In this document: positions 42,310-53,200 of the stretch, one piece after another
How the letters are laid out: each line of letters opens with the position of its first letter
Position numbering within the stretch: the first letter of the stretch is position 1
From: Craterostigma plantagineum
Taxonomy: Eukaryota; Streptophyta; Magnoliopsida; Lamiales; Linderniaceae
NCBI GenBank assembly: GCA_027422505.1
Contig: JAPQWV010000001.1
Coordinates: 7,998,001-8,062,000 of the forward strand
Length of the DNA: 64,000 nucleotides
Direction of reading: 5' to 3'
Translations under genes and position numbers: made by a program
The notes under the pieces: model-generated
Database searches by the model: none
What the model saw: the letters and a program-made list of their open reading frames with translations, nothing else
Told to the model about the DNA's origin: nothing

Positions 42310-42560
42310 GGGTCCCGAATATGTTAAGGTTTTCGCGAGGTGTTAGGGTTTTAGAGAGCTGTTAGGATTTTCGAAGCTCTTAAGATTTTGCAAGCTGTTA
42401 GGACGGCTTCAATTATGTTTCGAAATCACATCATGAAACACATTGCATCTGAAAATAACATTTATGAAACTCGAGTTTCACAAGCTGTTATGGTTTTCGC
42501 AACCTGTTAGGATTTTCGCAAGCTGTTAGGGTTTTTGCAAGCTGTTAGAGTTTTCGCAAC
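42310..42560. repeat. ~20-bp minisatellite GCAAGCTGTTAGGGTTTTC
   Basis: About ten imperfect copies (gttaggattttcgcaagct and relatives) lie in two blocks, 42318-42405 and 42480-42555, separated by unrelated sequence. Confidence 0.8.
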
Positions 42561-43154
42561 CCGTGCGCTGTATAAAGCGAGTCTTGTGCGTTTAAAAATT
42601 TAAAGCCCTAATTTTAGTCAATTATTGGTCTTCCTTTGCAGACAACTACTTTTGAATTATTGGTCAATTATTTGTCTGAAACATGTCAGCTTTAATTTCG
42701 GTGTAATAATGCCTTGTCAAATCTGATGTGCTTTTCGATGTGTGGAAAAACTGCTCACATGTTTTAAAAATAATTTGAGTAATTATAATTTTGTACATAT
42801 TAAAACTTTAAAAAAATTAATCATAATGAAGAATTAGTCCAAAAAAATTAATCTTGACAAAAAATTACTCTTAAGTCGTTAATGTTTGCAAAAAAAAAAA
42901 TTACACTATTTGGTTATTGTTTTGAATGTGATGTTGGTGAATTAGTTGGATGTTATAATAATTGAGCAAATTTACCTAAGACCAACTTGTCTTATGTTGG
43001 TGACTTGGTTAGGATGTATCAATCGAAAAAGCATATCTAGTTATTGCAAAAGACCGTAATTTTGTGGGCTATGATATTATATGACGTATTATATTCTTAT
43101 GGAGGCTGAATCAAAGTTCAAAATTATTTAATCTAGTGTAAAATCGTGAAAATA
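42561..43154. other. AT-rich, no gene recognised
   Basis: No reading frame or terminus recognised. Confidence 0.5.
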
Positions 43155-43380
43155 ATCGCAGGGTCCCCGCACATGAGCGCTGAGGCCCGTGGCTCATGTT
43201 CAGTGGATCTGCGCTAGCTAATGCGCATCGGATGTGCGGGACCTCTGCGACCATGCGAGGAACCCTTGAGTTCACGCACGGGTCCCATGCTCATGTGCGG
43301 GGACTCGTGCTTAAGTGCTTGGTCCCGTGCGCATAAGTTTGGTCCCGTGAGCATCAGACCGGGCCCGTGCGGAAATTACA
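43155..43380. repeat. GC-rich repeat cluster B
   Basis: Recurring words gggtccc, gtgcnnatg and catgagcgc are spaced by about 20-25 bp. Same family as cluster A, more degenerate. Confidence 0.6.
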
Positions 43381-43533
43381 TTGACTAGTCAACAATCATT
43401 GGTCAATTATTGGTCCGTTACTTTTTCTGTGATATTGTCAGTGTCATAACAGTAATGTCAAATCTAATGTGATTTTGATGTTTGAAAAAGCAACTCACGA
43501 TTTTTAAAAGATTTTGAGTAGTAGTTATATATA

Positions 43534-43777
43534 CTACCTCCGTCCCATTTAAATGTTCCCGAAGATTAGTGGGCACGGAGATTAAGAAATCACATTATTT
43601 TAATATTATAGTACACCTTTTGAGGTATGGAGAGAGAAAAGTTATTAGTAGACACGCAAATCGAGAAGACTTTTTTTAATATTAATGGTGTAATTAGTTT
43701 AATTAGTGGGATAATTTTTTACCAAAAATGGAAATGGGAAGAATTATGATGGGAAGAAATAAGTGGGACGTAGGAAG
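43534..43777. mobile_element. Stowaway-type MITE
   Basis: 244 bp, flanked by TA dinucleotides (43532-43533 and 43778-43779). Termini are CTACCTCCGTCCCA and, inverted, CTTCCTACGTCCCA, the Tc1/mariner-derived Stowaway signature. No coding capacity. Confidence 0.9.
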
Positions 43778-43807
43778 TATAATTTTGCGGAAAAGATTTA
43801 ATCATAA

Positions 43808-43985
43808 AATGTGCATTGTCCCCGCACACGAGCGCTGAGGACCAGGGCTCATGAGCCGTGGACCCCCGCACATGATGCGCATTGGATGCTCAGGATGCAT
43901 CATCGCAGGGGTCCCTTGATTTCACGCACGGGTCCCATGCTCATGTGCGGGAACCCGTGCGTGAATGCAAGGTACTGCGCGTGAA
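43808..43985. repeat. GC-rich repeat cluster C
   Basis: Closely resembles cluster B (ccccgcac.cgagcgctgagg ... ttcacgcacgggtcccatgctcatgtgcgg), so B and C look like duplicates on either side of the Stowaway insertion. Confidence 0.65.
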
Positions 43986-44035
43986 AGTCGGCCCGCGAAA
44001 ATCATTTTCTACCCGAAAATCCGTATCACAGATTC

Positions 44036-46130
44036 TCATTCACGAAAATCGTATATATTCAATACTAAAAGTACAATAAAACAACTCTTAAAAAGTGCTG
44101 CAATCATTATTGAACATACAAATGGCGAGGTTTTCTCAAGCGGGAGACGTCCTTCGGCACCATAAGCGACATTGTCGCCCCGCAACATTGCCACACCATC
44201 TTCTCCACTGAAAATCATATCCAACATTATACGTTTTTTTTTCACGAAAATACAAACGACAAATAAAATGCAACATTCATGAAAACTTACGAATTTTGTC
44301 TTCTGAAGTCGTGACTCCACCTAGCTGGCCAGCCCTTGCCCTTGTACATGCGCTTTATTAGGTTCAAATTCCTGAAAATCTCCAGGACCACGATCAACAG
44401 ACTACGGAACTCACGTTCGAGATAGGACATGTCGCCATCAGCAGGTGGATCCGTGTTGTAAATCGTGAACGTTCGCGCTGTGGTATCAATCACGCACAAC
44501 ACCCAATAGGTTTGCGTACGGACCGGGATGGCAATGTGGGACGCTATATCCCACGACGTGTTCTTCCATGTTTCATCATCTCCCTTAGTTTACGAGATCC
44601 ATTGCTTGAGCCATTTCGGGTGCGCCTTCCCTTTGATACTTTCCCCTTGCTCATCGACTCGCTTCTTAAAGTTGTGGGGCATGTACGCCACGCTCATCGT
44701 GCACGACTTGCTACTTCTCTACATTGCGATGACCCCAAAGATGGATTCATCGACGTGCTGCAAAAAAGTATAGACCGTTATTGAAAATATTTAAGCAAGC
44801 GCAAAAGCATTTGGTAAATTCATACGTACCATGTCATCGAGCGGAATACCCTCAGTCGCAAGGTTTAGGAGCCACCGAGGGTCGTGGTTTTGTAGCCGGC
44901 CCTCGAATTCTGTACCCTATACCGGAATAAGTGCTAACAAATGTGCTTCGACCGCGGGCCAAAATTGGTCTATTTTAAATTGGATATGTCGCTCGAACGC
45001 CGAAAGCTTTGGAGGGTGGACTGTAGTGGTCAGCGGGAATTCTGTGAACGACGACAGCTGGTACTTCGATGGCTTCTTTGGCCGATCCTGCAGGGCCGCC
45101 TCGACCATAGCTTTTTCCTTGACTGTCACCGTCGACCTATCCGCCACCACCGAAACTGGCCCCGTCGTCTGATCCGCCACCACCGAAATTGACACCGTCA
45201 ACTCATGCACTGATACGCCGCCGCCAACATCGAAGTCGACGCCCTTCCAAGAATATGGGTCCACCTCATAATGCTCGCTCTACGCGTCGACGTCACCGTC
45301 CCATTGTGCTGGAACGTAAGATCTCCAGTCGTACTTACGGCCTGGACATCCCCACGTGCTCGAACTGGGTGGATCCGCTCTAAAAACTTCATCCCACCCA
45401 GTCGACGGTGCGTCAGTATCAACTCGTGGATCGAATAAACTTTTCCAGTCGTGCCGTAGCTCTTGCAACGATTGCGCAACTCCCCTCATGCTTTTGCCCC
45501 ACCCTTGCATCGAGTTGAACCGCTCCTCGTACGTTTCGGAACGTCGATCGTAATTGTCTCGAAATTGCGCAAAGTCGTTTCTGAGTTGGTCGAACCGACT
45601 GCTAAGCGTGTCAAAGTGCCGGTCCACGCGGCGTAAAAATTTGTCGAATTGCTCTGACGATGGAGTCTTCGACTAAATAAAGGATCCAAGAAGGAACGAG
45701 GGTATCCTTCTTGGAATGTCGGGGCAGCACGACGGCGACCGCAAAGTAGAGGTTCGCCAACTTCAACTTCTCCTCGTCGACGTGCACCGTATCCTTGACA
45801 GCCAACTCCCCCAACCGCTGCTCAATGTCGATCGACCGGGGAAATGTCGATCGATGAATTCCTCCCTGACGTTCACATCCGGTTCGTTGGATGCGAGCTT
45901 CAGCTCCGTGATTAGGCAATACTACAATCTTGAAAAAAGGAGTAGTCTCTTCCCGAGGATCATCCAAAGCTCCTCACGATCATGAAGCTCCGTCTGTCTC
46001 TTTATGAGATAGCCTCACTTCCAGCTCATCCTCGTTTGGCCAATTGACGATCTTCTGGCTCACTTCGCCGTAGCGTGACGTGAGATGTAACCGGCACTCA
46101 AAGTCTTCATCGCCTCCGGTCATTTGCTTT
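44036..46130 (-). pseudogene. DUF1985 / coiled-coil / Ulp1-like (C48) gene relic
   Basis: Minus-strand order. A DUF1985-like segment spans about 45960-45640 (EEKLKLANLYFAVAVVLPRH, ILYLVEDSI). A coiled-coil segment is at 45627-45480 (RFDQLRNDFAQFRDNYDRRS, TYEERFNSM). An acidic/Pro-rich linker follows. The protease side reads FERHIQFKIDQFWP near 45020-44950, then MLCVIDTTARTFTIYNTDPP near 44500. A last exon-like piece near 44230-44170 reads EDGVAMLRGDN, where the nucleophile Cys of the DCGV motif is replaced by Asp. Frames are broken repeatedly. The architecture matches Mutator-associated Ulp1-like genes and parallels the relics at 20.7-22.0 and 36.2-40.2 kb. Confidence 0.65.
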
Positions 46131-46189
46131 TTCAATATAACCTAAAAATAAGAAATTGTAAGCTAATTAGATCGAATGGATTATGTTGC

Positions 46190-46868
46190 GGGCAAATTTC
46201 TCATAATTCGATCTGCTTCCATGCACGGATCCCTGCTATGATGTGCAGGGACCCTAAGCTTACGTGCGGGTCCCGTGCGGTTGCACGCACGGGTCCCCCG
46301 CGCCACCAAGTGGGAATCTTTGTTATGCTGCTTCCACGCACGGATCCCTGCTGTGCTGCGTGGGACCTCTGCTGTTATGTGCAGGACCACAGCACTTGCA
46401 CGCAAGGGTCCCCAACATTAGCAAGCACTGGTCTCTGTGCTAACAAGCACGGGACTCCTCGCTACGATGCACTGGGGACCCGTGCGTACTGCGCAGGACC
46501 TCTGCTCTTATGTGCGGGACCACAGCACTTGCACGCAGGGGTCCCTAGCACTAGCAAGCACGGGTCTCTACACTAGCAAGCACGGATCTCGTACTATATT
46601 GCGAGGATCCCCTGCTAGCACGCACGGATCCCCGCGCTAGCATGCACCAGTCTCGCGCACAGCTTAGCACTGGTCTCTGTGCTAGCAAGAACGGGTCCCC
46701 TGCTGTGCTTCGAGGGTCCCGAGCGAGACAAAGCACGGGTCGAATGCCGTGGATCCCTGCGCTTGCGCCACGAGTCCCATGCACTTCCACGCATGGATCC
46801 ATGAGCTTCAAAGCATGGGTCCCCTAACGTTGCAAGCACGGTTACCCTGCTTCGTATTAGGGTACCCT
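46190..46868. repeat. GC-rich degenerate ~22-bp repeat cluster D
   Basis: The longest cluster, with successive units approximating agcaagcacgggtccctgc. The clearest run is 46555-46720, where units of 21-23 bp can be laid out in register. Repetitive open frames on both strands are by-products. Confidence 0.8.
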
Positions 46869-47847
46869 GCGGCCTGAAATTAGGGTCCCCTACAATGTAG
46901 ATAACGAGTTCTTCATAAACTAAAAAAATTACCTTCACTTTTTCGGATCTCGCGTGAACTGCCATGGATTCGGAGGTTGGATTCAACTGTGAATTCGGCC
47001 TGAAATTGGTGCTTTATTTATTTAGTTTTGCTTTTTCAGATTTTACGGTAAACCTCTGTGAAAAGCTGTAATTTCGTTAAGTGTGCCATTGAAGAAGGGT
47101 AAAATAGTCTTTTATGCAGAGTAAGTAAGGGTACATTGGTCTTTTATCATTTACGAGGCTATTTTTTTAATGACTATGTCAAAGGCCATTTTTTTTAACC
47201 CTTTGTTTCTTGAACCCGCTAGATCTAATGGGATCGTATTTGAACTGACATCTCAAGTGTTAATATGAATGCTTCACAACGAAGCTCTTCAACCCATTAT
47301 TCAGCCTTTGCTTCAATAATTTCTATTCTAGCTCGGATCATCATAACATCTTCCTTGAGCTTTTGGCTCACTTCATTGTCAACACTTCGTACTTTATCTT
47401 TGCAGTTAGCTGCTTCATCTTTCTGTCTGGTGTAATTGGTCAAAGTCAACTGCATATTAGATACTTGTGATTATTCCTCGTAGTTGAAATTAAAGAAATA
47501 ATAATATTGTACTATATTTGTAACTCGATAGATGCACGGAACTTTGAAGTAGTATAAGGGATTACTTATATAGGTTTAATGTTTATGTCAAAACGTAGTT
47601 TACCTCTTTTAGTCAACAGAAGTCCGAAGATGGTATTGTTTCACTAAGTTCAGTCTCAGACCTTGATGGTGAGGACAGGCAAATAAGAGACATCTATGTT
47701 CAAACGAAACTATAATAATAATATTTCACCATGAAATAAAGTTGATACTTTATTACTCTAATAAGTATCTCCCTTAAGCTTATCATCATCTTGATATTCT
47801 AAATTTGTAACTTGTAGTTTTACGGGTGCTCAAAATATAGTGATAAA
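46869..47847. other. Mostly non-coding; possible coiled-coil fragment at 47270-47465 (minus)
   Basis: The minus frame reads NMQLTLTNYTRQKDEAANCK then RSVDNEVSQKLKEDVMMIRA and RIEIIEAKAE before a stop. About 55 residues have heptad-like character but no start and no family match I can name. The rest is AT-rich and unassigned. Confidence 0.35.
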
Positions 47848-48320
47848 TGTTGTGAAATGGACATCGTAATAATATTGGAAACAACTGTGATGATAAATGG
47901 ACAACGTTGAAAACTCCTTTCTGATAGGGGTAAAAAAAGCACGGACGAGGTAGAAATTTCATTACTAGAGTAAAAATAGGGGTTACAACCTCTCAATCTA
48001 TAAAGGAGAAAACCTCACCATCTCTCTTTATAGTCGGAGCAAACCAAACAAACCCTCTATTTTATTTTGTCGCTACCTCTCTTTTTCTTCTCTCTAATAC
48101 TTATTATGTGTGATATCTTTCTTCTTAGGTGGGTACTACGAATGAAGTAACACCCCATTTACAAAGGCAATGCAAATGACATTAAACGTCATTGCTTTCA
48201 TCACCCACGTAGGGCTTCTAGTTAACTATCCATAATAAAAAACAAACATACCATATGTTTTGAGAAACCATGTGCTATGTGAAAAAACAGGTGCTATATG
48301 ATTATTTTATTATGCCAACA
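47848..48320 (-). repeat. 3' LTR of the Copia element
   Basis: 473 bp. Matches 52405-52884 in order with scattered substitutions and indels. Confidence 0.93.
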
Positions 48321-48494
48321 ATCTTCCACTTGAAGACTTGATTGAAGTCCAATCAGATCTTCACACCATTCTTCTAGCTCGCATTGCATGTTACTTATGT
48401 TCGGTCAATCCACAGGTGAACGACACCACATTAGTCTATTGCCTTGGTCATGTAGTCTGCCAAATTATCCGTAGTGTGAACTTTTGCATGTCCA

Positions 48495-49266
48495 CTATCC
48501 CTCTTCCACTTGTTCACGAACAAAGTTGTATTGAACCCGGATGTGTTTGGTTCTTAAATGATATGCTGGATTTCTTGCAAGATGCAACGTACTCTGGCTA
48601 TCGCAATAGAGAACAATATTCTCATGCTTGTGGCCGAGTTCTTCCAGCAACATCTTCAACCATATTGTCTCTTTACTGGCTTGCGTAGCTGCGACATATT
48701 CTGCTTCCGTTGTTGACGTTACAACAATGGACTGCAATTTTGAAACCCAGCTTACGGCTCGCCAGCAAGATTTAACACATATCATGTTGTGGATCTGCTT
48801 TTATCAAGTTCACCTGCATAATCTGCATTATGAAGGAGTCAATTTTTTTTGTACCAGCATCGAGGTGCTTGTTTGAGCCCGTAGAGAAATTTGAACAACT
48901 TGCAAGCCAGATCTTCTTTTCCAAGTTCCTCGAAATCTTCTGGTTGAAGCATATATATTTCTTCATCCAGGTCATCATGGAGAAAAACTGTTTTAACGTC
49001 CATCTGCTCAAGATGCAAGTCAAATGTAGCACACATTGGCAAGACCACCCTGACTGTTGTAAGTCGAACAACCGGTGAGAAAATTTCGTTGAAGTCAATC
49101 CCTTCTTTCTGAGCATATCCCTTGCAACCAGTCTAGCACGGTAGCGCTCTACCTGGTCATCACCATTCCGTTTGATTTTGTACACACATTTATTGCTAAT
49201 CGGTTTTCTTCCTTGCGGCAACTCACATGTCTTATTTTTATAGAGAGCTTCCATTTCCTCTTGCAT
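48495..49266 (-). pseudogene. Copia RT and RNase H remnants
   Basis: RT N-terminal part: EMEALYKNKTCELPQGRKPI, VYKIKRNGDDQVERYRARLV, then in another frame DLHLEQMDVKTVFLHDDLDE and FLYGLKQAPRCWYKK. Near 48820-48835 the sequence jumps from DSFIM to DYAGELDKSRSTT, so the palm with YVDD and the connection region are deleted. RNase H follows (VSWVSKLQSIVVTSTTEAEY, CDSQSTLHLARNPAYHLRTK). There are stops near 48720-48780. Confidence 0.88.
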
Positions 49267-49332
49267 TGCTGAAATCCACTGACTCGTATCTGAATTATTC
49301 AGTGCTCTTAGAAAGTGATTGGCTCTCCATTC

Positions 49333-50373
49333 TCAGTTAGAAAACAGTATGCAAGATTGCTTTCTATCTCGTAATCCGAGTGCCAACTGGCGGCTTACGC
49401 TAGCGTGATGACTGCCAGAGATCCGGTACTTCAGATTTGACGGGGTTGAGCTATTCGTGCGTCGATTCAGCTTCAAAAGAATTATATTGCTCCAATTTTT
49501 TTTCATCGGTGTCGTCTTTGTCACGCCTTTTGAAATGCTATCATTTTCAACTTGCTCCTCATCGCTATCTTCTAGGAAGATAACATCTCTACTGATAATC
49601 ACTTTGTGGTCAGTGAGATCCCACAACACAAGCGATACCCCTTTACTCCATCTGCACCCTAAGAATAGGCATTTCTTGGACTTTATATCCAACTTCGTTA
49701 TTTCTTGGTTGTGGTACATCGCGTACTTTGAACTTCCAAATATATGGAGGTTTGAATAGTATGCAGGTGGACCTATCCACATTTCCATCGCTGTCCGCAT
49801 CTCTATAGCAGTACATGGGGCCCGATTCACCACATAGCATGCAGTACAGACCGCTTCCGTCAAAAATTTATTTTCCAAACCAGAAGTTCTTAACATAGCA
49901 CTTGTTCTTTCCAATAGGGTCTTATTCAATCGCTCTGCCACTCCATTCTGTTGTGGAGTGTATGCCTTTCCAATAGCACTTGTCTTTTGATACCTGCTTC
50001 TTTGCAGAATTTAGTGAATTTGTTGCCAGTTCTCCTCCATTATCTGACCAGAGACACTTGATGTTTCTGTCGTATTCAAGTTCAACTCGTGCTTTGTATG
50101 CTTTGAAGATAGGAAATACGTCGTCCTTCTTGATTGGGTACACCCAGCATCTCTTAGAGTAGTCATGAACGATACGAATTAGTTGGCTCCTCACAGAGAT
50201 GGGATCGGTGCTTGCCATACATCAGAGTGGATCAATTCTAGAATTTCTTTGTTTCTAGAATTCGATTGGGAGAACTTCAGGCGATGCTGCTTGCTCACAA
50301 TACAATGCTCGCAGAATGATAGCGTCACAGTCGTGAGACCAAGAAGTAGATTCATTTGAGCAAGAATTTGCAT
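49333..50373 (-). pseudogene. Copia GAG-pre-integrase and integrase
   Basis: Zinc-binding region with CEHCIVSKQHRLKFS and the HSDVW motif that starts the integrase core (50373-50191). Then KKDDVFPIFKAYKARVELEY and WSDNGGE. Finally 49941-49333 holds MAERLNKTLLERTSAMLRTS, CYVVNRAPCTAI, YYSNLHIFG and DHKVIISRDVIF. Frameshifts near 50190 and 49940 break it. Confidence 0.88.
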
Positions 50374-50386
50374 GCCTTATTTAGAC

Positions 50387-51760
50387 TTATGACCAAGTTT
50401 CTAATGCCAAGTCATTGTAGACTTTTTGGCTTGAACTTGTCGTAGCAACGTATGCTTGCCCTTCTTGCAGAGTATCTCCCTTCACTATGTATAAATTTAC
50501 AGCTATCTTTTCTCCTTTCATCACCACCACAACTCCTTTGGAAACCATCATGATCTTGTTCTCCAATTCAATTTTGAAACAAAGATCATCAAGTTGCCCC
50601 ACGGACAACAGATTTTTATTCATGCCCTCCACATGTCGCACAGCACGAATGGTACGGACAGTTATTTGAACCGTACCCACCCCGACAATCTTCAGCACTT
50701 GGTCATTGCAGTTGTAGACATATCCTCCAAAGGTTGGCTCGTATTGATGAAACAATTCCTTTTAAGAAGTCATGTGAAAAGTAGCTGCTGAGTCAATGAG
50801 TCACACGTCATTGAATCTTTTTTTTCACCAATAGTGGTTGCGGCTTCACACACCAAGGCAATTCCATAGTCGGCAGTATTGGCGGCATTTCCTTGGGCAT
50901 TGAGATTTTTATTTAGAGCCCAATAATCTTTCTTCAGATGAACTTTCTTGCAACAGTGGTAACATTTTATAACCTTCTTATTTGTTGTAACAAGGCTTTG
51001 TCGTTTTATATCCCAGTTGGACACTCTCCGGGTCTTGTCCGTTTTTGGCTCACGTTTGGACCACGAGCTCCTGATCTTGCCCTCGTCACTGTCAATGCCT
51101 CTGCCTGTTGGGACATTATCAAATTATCTTCATTGTTATTGCACCGACTTTCTTCTCAAGAACCTAAGTCTTCCCGCAACTTGGTCGTTGCTCAGATTGA
51201 TGATGAGTTGATCGTAGGAGTCTGGCAGGCTTTGCAGTAAAAGCTCAGCATCACTTGGCTCTATTTTGTAGTCAAAGTCTTTAAGTTGAGAGAATAGAGT
51301 ATTCAACTTGTTGATTTGCTCGGTCACTGAAGAAGATTCGTCCATTCGTAGATGGTGTAATTTTCATTTCAGGAAAATTCGGCTATGGAGTGACTTGACT
51401 TGATACAACTTCTCAAGATAGTCCCGGATTGCTTTCGCACTAGTTTTCTCTTCGATGCTTGATAATATGTCATCTGCTAATGTCAGATGAATATTGGCGA
51501 TGGGCCTCCCGTGTATCTTCTTCGATTTGGAATCACTTGTAATTGTTGTTGGTCTGTCAGTAATTGCCTCCCGAAAATTTTCTTTGAGTAAAATTGCATT
51601 AATTCTCATTTTCCACAGTGAGTAGTTTCTTTCGTTGAATTTCTCAATATCATTTTTTAGCTGCTATTTTCCCCCCTCGCTATCGTCGGAGAAATTCAAC
51701 AGTCTGGCCAAATAGCATTGATCAGATAATTTGCAGAAAGCGTAGCGACCGGCTTTCTAG
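50387..51760 (-). pseudogene. Copia gag and protease region
   Basis: Gag pieces include ILSSIEEKTSAKAIRDYLEK and LQSLPDSYDQLIINLSND. A CCHC-like knuckle, CYHCCKKVHLKKDYW (about 50960), has Tyr where the last Cys should be. Then a protease/spacer region with NKNLLSVGQLDD and VVMKGEKIAVNLYIVKG. Interrupted by stops around 51365 and 50790. Confidence 0.82.
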
Positions 51761-52389
51761 ACAAAATTACCCTTCTAAGTACCCAGATAGATATTTTCAA
51801 CCTTTCAAAATGATTTCTAAAATACAAAATAATTATGTCGAACCATAATGGCCTACCTTTGAAAAAAATTCACTAAAGGTTAATTTAGCTTAAAAATTTT
51901 TTTAATACAAAAATTCAAAGAAGAGAAAACAACACTTTGGCATTTTGCATTTCACATAGATCATGAGATAAATATTTTTTTAAATTTAGAAAATTCAAAA
52001 ATAAAATACCATTTTTACCCTTGTGTTATAAGTTGGCAAATAAATATATTAAGCACAATATCTAATAATGGGTTAATATTATTATTAGTAAATAAAATTA
52101 AGCCCAATATCAAATAAAGGCTTAATATTATTTGGTAGAAAAACAAGTTAAGCCCAATATCTAAAAAGTCTTAATATTTAGCCAAAGCTCACACTTAAAT
52201 ATTTTTTCTGGTGGGGTCACAATGGTCCCGTTGGCACCAGTCACCTAGACAGAACTTACTTACACAATCTATTGTCATGACTTGCCAAAAAACTCTTCCG
52301 TAACGATAAACCTTTTTGATATCTTTTCTGATGTGGAAGATCAGATAAAGCTGCAATCACAGAACATAATCAGAATATTAATCAGGGCA

Positions 52390-52402
52390 GGCTCTAATAC
52401 CA
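52390..52402 (-). other. Copia primer-binding site
   Basis: The minus strand reads TGGTATTAGAGCC, the initiator-Met tRNA site with one C-to-T change, two bases inside the 5' LTR. Confidence 0.88.
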
Positions 52403-52404
52403 CT

Positions 52405-52884
52405 TGTTGTGAAATCGACTGCGTAATAATATTGGAAATAACTGTGATGATAAAATGGACACGGGAATTTACGTGGAAAGCGCTTTTTTGATCGGGGTAA
52501 AAAACCATGGGCGAAGTAGATTTTATTACTGAGGTAAAAACAGGGGTTGCAACCTCTCAATATATAAAGGAAAAAACACTCATTATCTCTCTAGTCGGAG
52601 CAAATATCAAACAAACCTTCTATTTTATTTTCTCTCCGCCTCTCTTTTCTTCTCTCTAATACTTATTATGTTGGATATCTTTCTTCTGAGGTGTGTACTA
52701 CGAAAGACGTAACACACCCTTTGTATAGACAATGCAAATGACGTTAAACGTCATTGTTTCCATCACCCACTATGGCTTCTAATTAGCAGTCCACAATAAA
52801 ACAAACATACCACGTAGCTTGTTTTGAGAAACCATGTGCTATGCGAGAAACCATGTGCTATGTGATTATTTTATTATGCCAACA
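52405..52884 (-). repeat. 5' LTR of the Copia element
   Basis: 480 bp. Contains an internal duplication of gagaaaccatgtgctatg near 52827-52863 that is reduced in the 3' LTR. Confidence 0.93.
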
Positions 52885-52889
52885 ATAAA

Positions 52890-53200
52890 TAGTTCTTAAT
52901 AGTCACTTAGCTAAAATAGTGAAAGGAGTCTTGAAGTTTAAAAAACGTGGCATCAAATTCCACAACGAATTCTTCTTCTTTTTTTTCATCTGTATGTATC
53001 CCTAACGCCATCCTTGTTTCAAAATTCCGACTAAGTTCTGTCTGAATAGAATCAGAGCATCAATGTCAGCTTCCAATGAGACTAAAATCCTCCAAGTTCA
53101 TGGGACCCACTCCAAGATCCTACAAACACGACAGTCACGTGATTTAAACTTGTGATCAAGAGAATAGAATTCCATCCTCCCAACCACTAGCTACAACTGT
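52890..53200. other. No gene recognised
   Basis: Unassigned sequence between the Copia target duplication and the hAT-like terminus. Confidence 0.5.

Larger units (their letters stand above)
47848..52884 (-). mobile_element. Full-length Ty1/Copia retrotransposon (5.0 kb), internally deleted
   Basis: LTRs at 47848-48320 and 52405-52884 share TGTTGTGAAAT and CCAACA termini. The target duplication ATAAA is perfect (47843-47847 and 52885-52889). A primer-binding site lies inside the right LTR, and a purine-rich AAGTGGAAGAT tract inside the left LTR. The gene order gag, protease, integrase, RT, RNase H is the Copia order, on the minus strand. The LTRs have diverged much more than those of the Gypsy element, so the insertion is older. 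The catalytic YVDD part of RT is missing through an internal deletion. Confidence 0.95.

Noticed and set aside
41998..42327. 109-aa Ala/Arg/Leu-rich frame, and similar frames at 46124-46986
   Set aside because: They arise from the GC-rich ~22-bp repeats on both strands and shift frame between copies.
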